Shown here: positions 49,217-60,512 of the stretch, one piece after another
Numbering within the stretch: position 1 is the first letter of the stretch
Layout: each line of letters starts with the position of its first letter
Source: Capitulum mitella
Lineage: Eukaryota; Arthropoda; Thecostraca; Pollicipedomorpha; Pollicipedidae
Length of the DNA stretch: 64,000 nt
Reading direction: 5' to 3'
Assembly (NCBI GenBank): GCA_030062745.1
Contig: CP099845.1
Span: forward strand, 17,834,903 to 17,898,902
Translations under genes and position numbers: made by a program
The notes under the pieces: model-generated
Told to the model about the DNA's origin: nothing
Database searches by the model: none
Seen by the model: only the letters and a program-made list of their open reading frames with translations

Positions 49217-50440
49217 TTAACCCTATTCCCGGCAGGGGGAGGGACTTAATCCGCCCCCCCTCGGGTTTTTTGCTTGCCAATCCCAGGCTTTTTAACGCAG
49301 CTTCACGAAACTTGGCGACTTTTCCTAACTATTCTGTCTACGCGCCGTGACAAAATTTCAAAATTCTATTTTGCTCAGGGGCGGACCCAGGCAACGTTTT
49401 TGGGAGGCACCTCAGGCCATTTTTGATCATGTTGAGGGTAAAAGGAAAATGTCTGCCAAAAACAGAGTTTTTAAGATAGAACTTAAAACTTTATATGGAT
49501 GTATAGCTAAATAGTTGGGCAATGTGCAGATGTCATTTTGTTTGTCTGAGGTTACTTTACAAGGTCAGGTCAAAGTCAAAATCAAAATTGGTTTTTTGCA
49601 ATAATTTCGGCGCCGTTTTTTCTTTTATGCCAAACCCGGAATATATATGACGTAGCACGATGTCCTCTACTTGTGTACCAAGTTTCAGCTTGATATCAGG
49701 TCGGGTCACGGAGCTTTGACCTAAAATGTCCGTGCGCATACCGCGTATCGCAAAAGCCGTAAAATGAAATTTTTGAAATAGAGTGAATTAAAATGATTGA
49801 AAACGTTTACAGATAACATTGAATGCACACGACATCATTCCAAGTGTCCCCAAGGTCAATGGAGGTCATTTAAGGTCAAAGGTCACAAGTTGATCACAAG
49901 AACGTGTGACCATGACAGTTTCCCCTTTTTCATGTCCCTGGCACCGCCTATGCTAACATTATACAAACATTGTGATGTGATTTGCACTTCTTCAGCATAA
50001 CATGGCTAGCAGAAGCCGAAAAAGTGTTTTTGTCTCTTTTGTTCATTCATTTGTTAGAAAACTTATCCTCCTATTTTTGAAACCTTGTGAACGCCATGAA
50101 TTTTCTCAAAATTTCAGATTTGTATACCCATGGCAAAAGCCCTATCCATAATCTCTCGATTCATGCCAGTTTCATTGAAATCGGTCCATAAACAATGGAG
50201 TAATAGGAAGCCCGAAAATACCCCCGATTTTGACATTTTTGCCCCCCCCCTGTATCCACACATTTCAAAATTTTGAAAATTTCTTTTTATAAAAATGTAG
50301 TTCACGTCATGGCCAATCGATTGCCGTTTGTTGCGATGAAATCGGATGTGTAGTTCTCGAGATCTCAGGGAGGGGGCGAATCGGCCCCCCCCCCCGCCGG
50401 GAACTGACCATACCGTCTTGCCCTCCGGGAATAGGGTTAA
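49217..50440 (+). mobile_element. Family 1 piggyBac-like element, copy 7 (well preserved)
   Basis: This 1,224 bp copy has near-consensus ends: TTAACCCTATTCCCGGCAGG on the left and CCGGGAATAGGGTTAA on the right (50425-50440). The right end has the spacer and second GC hairpin. A perfect AGGTCA-A-AGGTCA lies at 49873-49885. It is one of the better copies for building a consensus. Confidence 0.93.
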
Positions 50441-53400
50441 TACACATCAGACAGAACGCTCCAGAAAGAAATTATGGCAAAGAGTATTTTACGAGCAATC
50501 GACAAGGGCTTGCAATAACCCCGTGATGTCATTTTGGGGAGATTCGCCCGGCTGGCCGTTACGAATAAAGGTAAAAAAATCTGCTCAATCTCATAACCGC
50601 ATGCGTGAATCACAACAAATTACACGCAACCGCACGAAAAAAACGCTTCACGTAGGTAGCTTCAATGTTTTTAAGTTGACATTGCGTCCAAAAGCGATTA
50701 AAAACAGTGGTTACTTAGTCGTGCGTTTCCAAAGACTTTATTTTCCGTTACTGGAGGGACAAACAGGACAGGGCATATCAATGCAGCCGTGAGGAAATGA
50801 ATGCTATTTGGGTCGCAACGTTTTTCTTCAGCCCACCGCATGGTCAATTTAGATTCGTAGTGGTACAGAAAAACCCAAGACACCAAAAATAAGTGACAAA
50901 ATTCTGAATATCTTTAGTTGTCCTCCCAGTCATTTTCTCGTAAAGTACGCCATAGACAGATCACGAACGTTCCGGTCAAACCACCATCCGCTATAGCTCG
51001 TCTCCAAGGCGATCTTCCGAGCCAATTCAGCAGCGCCTCGCATTGAGCCGTGCATGTTTGGGACCTGCGCTGACCTGACCTGATCTGCACTGAGCCATTC
51101 GAGGCTCGCGACGGGGAAATGTCAGTTGTTGCCATTTCGACGGCGATCGCCGCGCCGCAAACGTCGCCGCAGCACGCTGCGAGCGGGCGAAATCCGTGCC
51201 GCTCGGAGACGCAGTCGCTCCCTGTTACGAGAGTGGTCCTCGGAACGGCCAGGGTGGTCGGAACGGAAGCAATTAATGGAGCGAGAGGAGCGAGCGGAGA
51301 GTGACGAGTGCAGGGGCGCGGCCAGAATTTTCTTAGGGGAGAGGGGGCTGGAGCTCAGAGTGAACTGAAATGATACGAAAACCGCCTGTCGGGAAGACGA
51401 TGTGCAATGGTTTTCGAAAAAGATCTGGGCTTAAGGGGAGGGGGACCCGGGTCCCCCGGCTCCCCTCCCGTGGACGAGTGAAATGGACAAACGTCATATG
51501 ATCTTCCCACACGCGATACTGCGTCGCGGCCGTGACGCCTGTCCTGACGCGAACGCCCATCGGAGGTTGCGGCAGGCATCTGTCAAGACCGGAAAGGACT
51601 TGGCGAATGGCAAGACCTTTGTGCTTTTAGCACACCACTAAACAATCACAGCCTGTGACAATGCAGTTCTGGCAACCCTCGCCAGTATTCGTGATCTGGT
51701 CACTTCCGACGGTACGTGGGGTTAGTACGACCCCACTCTTAACCATTTCCGAATTTGACAAAATGGAGGAACGAAACGAAATTAGCCCAAAGTCCGGTCT
51801 TTTGACTACACAGTATCGCTTGCAATGACTATGTCTCACATAGGAGCTCTGCAGGCGATCTCAGCGGAGGTCATACCAGTGAATTTTGGTTTCCATTAGA
51901 CCCTATGGGACGTGATCAGTAAGGCGTTTTTGAAAGGCCCAGAACAACTTCTGGAGATGAAAAGGGTCTTGGACTTTTGAAAATAAGATGAAAAGCAGCG
52001 CTTCAGATCACTTCATGATCATGATCATGAGGTCATAGGCAAATCAAAAAAGCCACTGAACATGATTCACGATTTGGGCCTAAGGTCACATTGACCCAAA
52101 TCAGAACTCAACTGCAGTGATCACTAAAACCATGGGTGCCGCTTATGACTACCTTCGCCGTTGCATGATTTCTCCATAACATACACTCGAGAAAGAAGCT
52201 TTTTTCATCATTTGTGCCACTTTTGAGGAAATGATTTTTTTCAAGTCTGAATATGCCCAGGAGTCATTTCTCTCAAATTTTCGGCGAGCAATAAAAAAGG
52301 GTTCCTAACGCGTCTTAACGCGCCTCTACTGTCAAAGCTCAAATGATTTGATAAGGAATGGCCTGAATCTGTACTTAGGGGCAAACCGGAAATAATCCAT
52401 CTGTTTTTTTCCTGAAATCTGTCGACACATTGTCGACAAAAAAAAGCGAATAAGATGAAGGGGGCGGAAAAAGCAAAATCGTCAACGAAGCGTCGACATC
52501 GAATTCCATTCGTTTCACTTAGTTCGCTGAAGAGTTCGCAGACATATGCATACGCCTGTGAATGATCCAGATTTGCGGCCATGGTCAATAATCTTGATCA
52601 TCTGCGAACAGCTAAGTAACAGGCATTGGTCTTCGCCCACTCCCTGTGGATACTCACTATTAAGACTTCCAGAAAGGGTAACAGATATCTGGCGTTGTCG
52701 AATTCATGGGGTCTCTTTCAACAATAACAAATTTTTAACACTACTTATTGTCTGACAGCCTGCGGTCAGGTTTCCTTCACATGAGTTTTCAAATCAGGCA
52801 TCGTCCTGACCTCCTTCATAAACCAACGGTGATGTGGCAGCCTCTGCTCCCAGCCCCATATCGGCGGCAGTGGCATGCTTCTAGGGCTGCACGCTCGGGC
52901 CGTCGCCGCCAGCTGGTCCCGTCTCGTGGTCGGGGAGGTGACGGGTGTGCGCACGACCACCGCGGCCCGCCTGTTCCGTTCTGAGTCACGGCCAGACCAA
53001 GGACGACCGCATCCACCGGCAGCTCGCAGTTCAGGTTGACCAGCGGTCTTCCGGTGTGCTGGGCACGCGAAGCGCTGTGTACGTGGGTTGTGCGGTGGCT
53101 GAGTTGGACAAAGCTGAAGTCATTTTTCCCATGTAATACGAATGATTCACGGGAAACATTTCGAAACGCAGTATGGGTGCGCCTACGGGAGTGAAAATGA
53201 GCCGTAAAAAATGTTTACAACCGAAATCCGCTAAAACAGAAAACAGAAAACCGCCTGTCATCATTAATCTGGCCAAGAAGAATTATGATGCTTACCCGTT
53301 TCGCATGAGTAATGATCTGTAAAAGAAGATTGTTTTGTGCATCTATTCAGTATGAAATCCAGATATTCGGTGTTATCCATATATCCAAACGACGGTCGGT

Positions 53401-53685
53401 ACCGACAGCCAACCGCTCAATTCGATGTTGCGCTGTTATGATGATGATGTTATGTTGTATTGATGTTGCTACACTGCTTTTACCTCAGCGGCCAGACAGG
53501 CTACAATGTCCTTGGAACTTTGTAGATGAATGGGTAATAAGCATACCGTACCATATCGGGGCAAAAAATGTACGATAACATTAAAATTAACCGTCTGTCA
53601 AGGAGTAACAAAACTGAGCGGTGATGTTTAGTCTTTTTCTAATAATTTGCTCAAGGATGGCAACAGACATGTGTCAGGATCTGGA
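50441..53685. other. Region without a supported gene
   Basis: GC-richer patches at about 51110-51300 and 52850-53090 have frames on both strands. On the minus strand, 53045-52960 reads plausibly (VNLNCELPVDAVVLGLAVTQ), but no splice pair or continuation supports it as an exon. A border resembling CAGGGGCGCGGCCAGAATTT at about 51310 may be a transposon edge. Confidence 0.35.
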
Positions 53686-53689
53686 AAGA

Positions 53690-53900
53690 TCCGATCTGAG
53701 ATCCAGGTCAAGAGTCTGGATCCGGGAATCCTTAGTGTCCTAGATTCTATGTGCTAGATTTGTCGAAAGACCACCCCACATCCCACACCAAAAGCCTACA
53801 TTTCGTCGAAAGATTCCTTCGGATCCCAAATCCTATGTTGACAGACCCTCTCAGACACACGAGATCCTAAGTCAAAATCCTGATCCTAAGTCAACACTTT
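53690..53900. repeat. Degenerate ~43 bp tandem repeat, array A
   Basis: Variants of TTGTCGAAAGATCCCTTCGG and GATCCTAAGTC recur (GATTTGTCGAAAGACC, ATTTCGTCGAAAGATTCC, TATGTTGACAGACCC). The same unit appears more regularly at 55420-55665. Confidence 0.55.
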
Positions 53901-55419
53901 GATGGAGAATACTTCGTATGCAAATTTCTGTACCAAGGAAATCATTGTTATGGAATTCCATATCAGTATTTTGACCCGTGCGCGTGTTTTCTTGCTTCAA
54001 ACAAATCAAGTATTGTACAGTATCGTATTTCAGGGTTCGGCCAATTCATTTTCCGTACCAAAATTCGCCCCAGTTCTACATCCAAGATAGTATCCATTTC
54101 TGCCGACCTCGCGCAGGGAACTGTCCTACACGCATGAGTGAATGTCGTGCACAGATCACAATCGTGACAACATCAAACTTGAACACTTCCCATAATAGTC
54201 CGCGGGAAATATCCCCGGTCCCCAATAATTGCTGAAAATCAATAGCACATCAGAAATACATCTGAAATGCATGAGAACACACTTGCTTCTGGGAGAACTG
54301 CACAACAGTCCACAATGTCCCGCTCTGACATGCTGCTACTTGACACTGTCTTGCTTATGCACCATCGTGAGCGATGTGCACCAGCCACCATGATGCATTT
54401 CACACATTACAGGTCCTTTGACTTTTGGCCTAGGTTTACTTGAAATCAATCCCACATTTAGTCAGATAAAATGAAATGAAATTAAATGGTTTTCAAACCA
54501 CTGGTAATGGTGATCAACTCTTTCAATGCCCAGGTGCACATTCAGGCTACGGTACCCTCTGACAAGAATGAGATTTCAAGCACTCCTCTCTCACTTTGTT
54601 CCTCAACCAGCAGAATACCATGGGACTGAAATCAATCGCACAGGTGTGCTCAGTTGGCCAGCATTATGTATGCATTTCGCACATCATGGATCATTGGGCT
54701 TTTAGCCTGAGTTTAGTTGGAATCCATTTTAGATTCAAGGTTTTCGTCAAAATTTTGGAACATATCGGTCATACCTGAGCCAAACAAAAGCAAAAACAAA
54801 CATCCGACTGTCCTCATGAATTATCCAAAATATACATACATCAATCCTTAAGCAATACAGGAACTGGCTGTTGAAAGCCCGCTGAGTGTTTAGAAGGAAC
54901 CATTTATTTTTTATTCATATATTTTTTTATGTAATACAATATATGATATATATTGTGTTATGAAGAAACCACTTATTTCATTCAGTTAACCATTTATCAC
55001 TGGTTTTTGTCGTAAACCGATTCAGCCACTCTAGCGAGAGTTGTGTCAAACTTAGACAACTGTCTGAAATACCTACAAACAAATGTATGCTGCTTTTAAT
55101 CCTTGACAAGATTTTGCTTCAAAAAAAAAAAAACGACGCAATGCTAGGCCTCATGTCCTCAATACATTGCCGTATTTTACACTGTCAAACAAGAGGTCGG
55201 CTGCTACCGTTGCCCGTTATGCCGGCCGTTAATGAGCGCTGCTATCTTTGCGACCGGCATATGGGTACATACGGCCCTGGGTTTGTGAACATGATTGGAA
55301 CCTACGACGGAAATATTATTTATTGACGGACTGGTAGAATCATTATTGCGAGGAGAATGTGCCACTGCGTGTTGCCAGGTTTACTGAACCTTCTTGTGCA
55401 AGGTTTCCGCTTGGCTCAT
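53901..55419. other. Region without a supported gene
   Basis: AT-rich sequence with short frames only, including an A-run near 55120. Nothing recognised. Confidence 0.4.
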
Positions 55420-55665
55420 TCGGATCCTACCTATCTAGATCGCTTTAGTCTCACCTAGATCCCTTCATATCCTAGATCTTTAGCCTATATTTTGTCGCGG
55501 GGCCCTTCAAGATCTTAGACCTCTTCAGACCTCAGGTCCCAAGTCTGTGATATGTCGAAAGATCCCTTCAGATACCCGGACCCTTTTCCACATTTTGTTG
55601 AAGGATCCCTTGAGATCCGGGATCCTATGGTGGCAGTTTGTCGAAGGATTCCTTGGGATTGCATC
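55420..55665. repeat. Degenerate ~43 bp tandem repeat, array B
   Basis: Units such as TGTCGAAAGATCCCTTCAG, TGTTGAAGGATCCCTTGAG and TGTCGAAGGATTCCTTGGG follow one another at 43-44 bp. They match array A at 53690, about 1.7 kb away, in the same orientation. Confidence 0.65.
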
Positions 55666-55987
55666 CTCTTGTGAGGTCCAGGCGCATGTATGGTTGGCAG
55701 TAGAAATGCTCATTTTGCAATATTAGCTTCCTGGCTGAGAGATAAGCTGCTGATTCAGTGTCTGCTGGCGTTATGTGTGGAATTCAAGCTTATAGCAAGC
55801 AGACCTTGCCGTACGGACCTGGACCGCAGATACCAACACGTATATGCCAAACAATGGCTGATTCGGTGGCGAAGATTTTACATGCCGTCGAGGAAAGGAT
55901 GCCAAAATGCGGTCACCACGACCCTGGCATGTCGCGTTGCTGCCTGCAGTTCGTTCATGTGTCAGACATCGAGTCCAGGGGCGACTT

Positions 55988-56166
55988 GCACCCTCTCTCT
56001 GTCACTCCTCCTCCTCCCGCTGCTCTCCCTCCCTCTCTTTTTTCTCTCTCACTCTTTCTCTTTTTCTTTCCCCCTTCCTCTCTCCCTCTCCCTGCCTCTC
56101 TCTCTTCCTCTCCCTACCTTCCTCTCCCTCCCTCCCCTTCTCTCTCTCTTTCTCTCGTGCTCTTCC
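55988..56166 (+). repeat. Polypyrimidine (C/T) tract
   Basis: About 180 bases are almost only C and T on the + strand. Frames across it encode Ser/Leu/Pro runs and are not genes. Such tracts can form triplex DNA. Confidence 0.9.
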
Positions 56167-56384
56167 AGTCTGCCTGTGGTCCGCAGCCAAGTCCTGCTTT
56201 ATTGGATTATAATCACCTCACGAAGTACATGCAGCGATGTCTGGACGTTGTGGTTGCTTGTAGGGGCACATCAAATTGATGCATCTAAATAATGCATGTG
56301 AATAATGCATTCAAGTATGCATGATTTGGTGTGACTTGTATTTTCCACGCTATTAGTGGATTACACTATTACTACACCGGCGGA

Positions 56385-56592
56385 TCGAGGGGGCCATCGG
56401 GGCCATGGCCCCCTTTTGTTGGAAAAGAGGCCAACAGTTTTTTTGCCCTACCTTCGGACGGAACAGCGTAATACTTTTTTGCTTTCGAAACATTAAAGAA
56501 AAAATACCGGTAATTTTCCAAAGTCGCGAAACAAAACGGCCGAAATCCGAGGAGAAATAAACACTTCGGGGTACGTTAGGCTACACGGATGC
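56385..56592 (+). repeat. Dispersed repeat family 4, copy 2
   Basis: This is the counterpart of 23806-24003, beginning near CGGCGGATCGAGGGGG and ending CTACACGGATGC. It contains a perfect palindrome GGGGCCATGGCCCC at 56399-56412. Confidence 0.6.
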
Positions 56593-58214
56593 AGACTTAG
56601 TCGCTCTCAGCACGTGGTCTGGACTCGCCCTTGTATTACCAGCATTTCTAGTTAGTCAGTATTGTACATGAACAGTAATCGAAATCGGGTTCGCGACCAC
56701 GATCAGTCATAAATGTACAGAGCCGAGCCGAGCTCGTTTCGGGAGCCATTGGAAATCTGGATCAATTGCCGGGGCTGGCACGCCGCGGCCAAAGCCCCGC
56801 TTGAAAGTAACGTAAATGCGCCATGCTGGCGCTTCGACCATCAGACGGGCATCAGATAACGAGTCATCGGGCTGCTTCTCCGCAGGAATGTCCTGGTCCG
56901 GGCGATCGGACACATCGCCATCCGGCCGGGCTCGGAGGGCGGCCGTGAGCGTGGCACGCGCCGGTACGAGTGACGCTATCCTCACGTGAGTTGCGTTCTC
57001 GGCTGGTTACGCAACCCAGCGTCGCTCGTCAATGTTGACCGCGCGTCGCCACCAGTCGACGTTACTGATCGCTGGGAGCACAGGGGAAGGCAGCGGGAGA
57101 TAGGCAGTGGGATGTAATCCAAAACAGGGGATCAGTGTCAGCGACTGAGACGATAGTTTGGCAGAATGAAGGGTAAGCCGCGGTCGTTAGTAGCTGTGGT
57201 GTGGTGCTGCATCGTGAGATGCAAACAGTCCGTTGGTTCTGAGAACAGAGATGCTTTTCAATATTAGCCACAGATGCCGCAGATGTCCCGGCACGCATGT
57301 AAATGGCATAGCAGCTTAGTGTTTATCAGCAGAGTTTAACATGGGTAAAATTCCGACTCGGAAAATCACTACACGGCAACATCTTATCCACTGTTTATCT
57401 AACAACCATTGCAAATTCGCTCGGGATAATTAAATGTTTAGGCTACTGGAAAAGTCTCGCGCAAATTCACACGCCAAAACTATAGGACAACCTCAGTTCT
57501 GCTGATCACACAGTTGGGAGTGGCGGTAATATTCGAACGTAAATGCTCCAACAACACGCCGAAACTATACATCGGATTGAAACCAACATTTCAGGATATC
57601 TCCTCTGTAATATGAACTCACGACATGCAAAAAATTGCATCGATATCTCGCTTGATTGTCCCAGTAAATGATTATTATTTCTGAGAAACGGGTTTGCCGA
57701 TCCGGTGTCCGCTGTGCAATACTGCCATTGCCCGCGCAAAGTCCATTACTAGAGAAGTCTATGCATCGACTTATCAAAGGTGACCTGATCACATGCTGAC
57801 AATCGTTCTGAACCGATTTCATGCTCATCATCTACCGTTTATGCGTACCTATTGTCCTAAAATGGTAAAAAAAACGATATTTGGCGCAAAAAGCATTCTG
57901 TAAGCCTTTAGTAATGACGTCTTAGCTCAATGACCTCCGACTACTTTGGGCCACTGTTTTTTTGCAAAACATGCGCAATGAATGCACCGTCAGCTATGCT
58001 AAATTGCACGGCGCTGCCGTTTGCTGTATTTCCGTGGTCTCGGAAACACTGCTTGGGGTGGGTTGGAATCTACTCCCTTCGTCCGTCAAGGGTTGAAATT
58101 CGAAAATGTTGCGTTTTGAGAAAACAGAGCTCAACATGATCGGGTGAGATTTTAAAGCAGGTAAGATAACGCTATATATACGTAAAGCAAGTGAACTGCT
58201 CAGTGCTTAGGTCA
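56593..58214. other. Region without a supported gene
   Basis: A 92-codon frame on the - strand (56985-56707) lies in moderately GC-rich DNA and has no recognised domain. Otherwise nothing seen. Confidence 0.35.
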
Positions 58215-58689
58215 GCATACCTTGTTGCTCGAAATCTGGCCTGCAAACATAAAAAATGGTGTCATAGGTTAATAACCCAGCATGACCTTCACCCAGAATC
58301 TTTACTCAGGCCGTCAAATGAATGGATATTGTCGTATTCCACGTTTCAACGCTCTAACATGCGCCCTTTTTTTCCAGTTTCGTCCGAAAAGTCGTACGAA
58401 AGAGCTTGTACGGGAAGCAAAAGTGTCCACGTTGATCTTTTTGTGTGTCCACGTCCACGTCCACGTTGAGCACGGTTGACCTATTTGGCCTCATTTGACT
58501 CTGGAAATGTTGACCAAGGGTCATGAATATTACATACAATATAATTCTGTATGGCCCAACCCTACCCTTAAAATTTGGTGACTCTAGCTCTTTCCGTTTA
58601 CAAGATCTGGGGGGTGTCAAACTGAAAAGTAAAAAGTGCCCCCTTCCAATGTGCGTTAGCGCGAAAACTCCTTCCATTGCGTGTGTTAA
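58215..58689 (+). mobile_element. Family 3 piggyBac-like element, partial copy
   Basis: Read on the minus strand from TTAA at 58686-58689, this follows the first ~480 bp of 26998-28020: ACGCAATGGAAGG, GCGCTAACGCACATTGGAAG, a GC-rich stem, GAGCTAGAG, CACCAAATTTTA, CTTTTCGGACGAAAC, AACGTGGAATAC and GGCCAGATTTCGAG. Only the spacer-type end is present. Homology ends near 58215, so the copy is truncated or internally rearranged. Confidence 0.7.
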
Positions 58690-58726
58690 ACCTGGAGAAA
58701 AAGTTTCCATATTGAATCATTACTGA

Positions 58727-58775
58727 GTGATTTTTTTTTTTTTTTTTTCCCTTTTTTTTTTTTTTTTTGTCTTTT

Positions 58776-58815
<40 letters not shown>

Positions 58816-58839
58816 AATTTTTTTTTTTTTTTATATTTT

Positions 58840-58870
<31 letters not shown>

Positions 58871-58889
58871 GCCTCCTTCTTTTTCTTGT

Positions 58890-58931
<42 letters not shown>

Positions 58932-58989
58932 TTTTTTATAAAAAAAAATTATTTTTTTTTTTTTTTTTTTGAGGGAAGAGGGGGAAAAT

Positions 58990-59038
<49 letters not shown>

Positions 59039-59040
59039 CT

Positions 59041-59085
<45 letters not shown>

Positions 59086-59305
59086 AAACAACCCCCAAAA
59101 TTTTTTTTTTTTGTGGGGGGGGTTTTTTTTTTTTTTTTTTTTTTTGCCGGGGCTTTTTTGTTGTTTTTTTTTTGGGTTTTTTTGTTTTTTCCCGGGGAAA
59201 GGGCGCCCCCCCCCACCCAACCTTTGGGTTTGGGGGGGGGGGAAAAAAGGGGGGGGGGGTTTTTTTATATTTTTGGGGGGGGAAAAAGGGGGGGGGAGGA
59301 GAACA
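58727..59305. repeat. Homopolymer block (long T runs, then G/T/C/A runs)
   Basis: About 580 bases consist almost only of T runs of 10-40 bases, followed at 59090-59305 by alternating long runs of G, T, C and A with little else. The second part looks like sequence in which each run has been stretched. It may be a genuine poly(T) tract followed by low-quality assembly. Frames here (poly-Phe, poly-Gly, poly-Pro) are meaningless. Confidence 0.85.
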
Positions 59306-59392
59306 TTCGATGACATACTTCGCCTTTCGGAAGAATTTTAGCCATAAGTATAAAACGAAGTAAAACTGTATGTCAAAGCACAAAACATCACT

Positions 59393-60048
59393 GTCTTTCT
59401 GACATCGAAATGACATGACCCAGAACGACATTGATCACCAACCTTTGAAAGACCAAACTGATGACCAAACTGATGTTAAGAAAGATATTCATAGTTTCAA
59501 CGACCTGCGGCCATTCCTTTCGAAGATATTTACCCGCAATCGTAGCCGACCCAGTGGCCTTGGGGAAAGATCGCGGGCTTGGGTCCAATTGCAACGGGTT
59601 CGAATCCCGGCAAAAGCGAACTGCTTTAAACCGACTGTTGCCGAGCGGCCATTTGGCAAGTGACCAGAGTGGGTCAACCTGACACGGGATGGCCGTGTTT
59701 TTTTCACTGTATTGTAGCATACGGCACGAAAAAAGATTCCTCCGAGGTCTTGCCTGGCAAAAAGGCAGGAGGCAAAATCATCCGTTGAACTGGATTGAAT
59801 TGCACTACTGGATGGCGGATTCAGGATACAAAAAAAACGGGCAAAATTTAATGAAAGAAAAAAACTACGAAGATACGTGAAACTGGCACCAAATAGCAAA
59901 ATATGGTTGTCTTTATAACGTCATATTGACCTGACTCAACACGTCTTTCACCACCAAATTTTGTTGACACGTGACAAATTGATGTAAAGAAAGGTACTGA
60001 AAGTTTCAGCGCTGTGCGACCATCCATTTCGGATACCTTTTAAAAAAT
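59393..60048 (+). repeat. Diverged direct repeats flanking the SINE-like sequence
   Basis: Two blocks share order and spacing: 59450-59533 (TGATGTTAAGAAAGATA, AGTTTCAACG, TGCGGCCATTC, TTTCG) and 59970-60048 (TGATGTAAAGAAAGGTA, AGTTTCAGCG, TGCGACCATCC, TTTCG). They are about 515 bp apart. They may be the halves of an older tandem repeat split by the SINE-like insertion. Confidence 0.45.
59540..59705 (+). mobile_element. tRNA-derived SINE-like sequence
   Basis: An A-box-like TAGCCGACCCAGTGG (59543-59557) and a perfect B-box GGTTCGAATCC (59597-59607) have tRNA-like spacing and form an internal RNA polymerase III promoter. The 3' half of a T-arm (GGGTTCGAATCCCGG) is clear, but no acceptor stem closes, so it is not a functional tRNA. 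A T-run near 59695-59705 could end transcription. Tail and target duplications were not resolved. Confidence 0.5.
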
Positions 60049-60057
60049 ACACCATGC

Positions 60058-60073
60058 GGGGCGTTAACGCCCC
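60058..60073. other. Perfect 16 bp GC palindrome next to a TTAA
   Basis: GGGGCGTTAACGCCCC is followed 18 bp later by GGCGGTTAA. A hairpin close to a TTAA recalls the ends of the piggyBac-like families, but no partner end was found. Confidence 0.4.
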
Positions 60074-60187
60074 TTCCGATCACAGGCGGTTAAAACAGTA
60101 CGTAACTCCTGCTTTAACTCCAACCGGTACACGTCTGTACTGTACACAGGTATCTTGCACCTGAAGTACCATTTTGACAGTCATCCT

Positions 60188-60193
60188 TTTATT
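60188..60193 (-). terminator. Candidate poly(A) signal of the - strand gene
   Basis: AATAAA on the minus strand lies about 320 bp beyond the stop of the 553-codon gene. No other signal is closer. Confidence 0.45.
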
Positions 60194-60512
60194 CCATGAA
60201 AAAGGTGCGCATTCTGTGTTTTTGACTGCTGGCCATCCGCTCACAAGACTGCAAGACCCCTGGGGCCGTTAGCTGGGTAAGTAAATATATTATCCAGTTT
60301 GCAACATGAAGAGCTCCGGGAACTACAGATCGCTGAAGCACATTGGCGCCCTAAAGATGTTGCTTTGATGCCCCGATGACATGCCCATCCTCACCACCCC
60401 ATGCCCTCCGTCCCACGCTCTTGGGCCCACGCGCCTCTTGCAAAGCAGCCAGATCCGGTTCTCATCCTCTCCGCGACGAGGAGGTATCCCATGGCGCGCC
60501 GCAGTGCGACCG

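Noticed and set aside
52241-52588. Frame containing FVDD, briefly considered a reverse transcriptase motif
   Set aside because: The surrounding residues do not match any reverse transcriptase block and no other retroelement domain is nearby.
52766-53045. Possible - strand exon reading VNLNCELPVDAVVLGLAVTQ
   Set aside because: Two frames are equally plausible, splice signals are weak and no neighbouring exon was found.
55690-56292. 200-codon + strand frame
   Set aside because: Most of it is read-through of the C/T tract and codes for Ser/Leu/Pro runs.
58767-59431. Frames of poly-Phe, poly-Gly and poly-Pro/Lys
   Set aside because: They are translations of homopolymer runs in a block that may be a sequencing artefact.
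59540-59615. A functional tRNA gene
   Set aside because: A and B boxes are present, but no acceptor stem or anticodon arm closes properly; a tRNA-derived SINE fits better.
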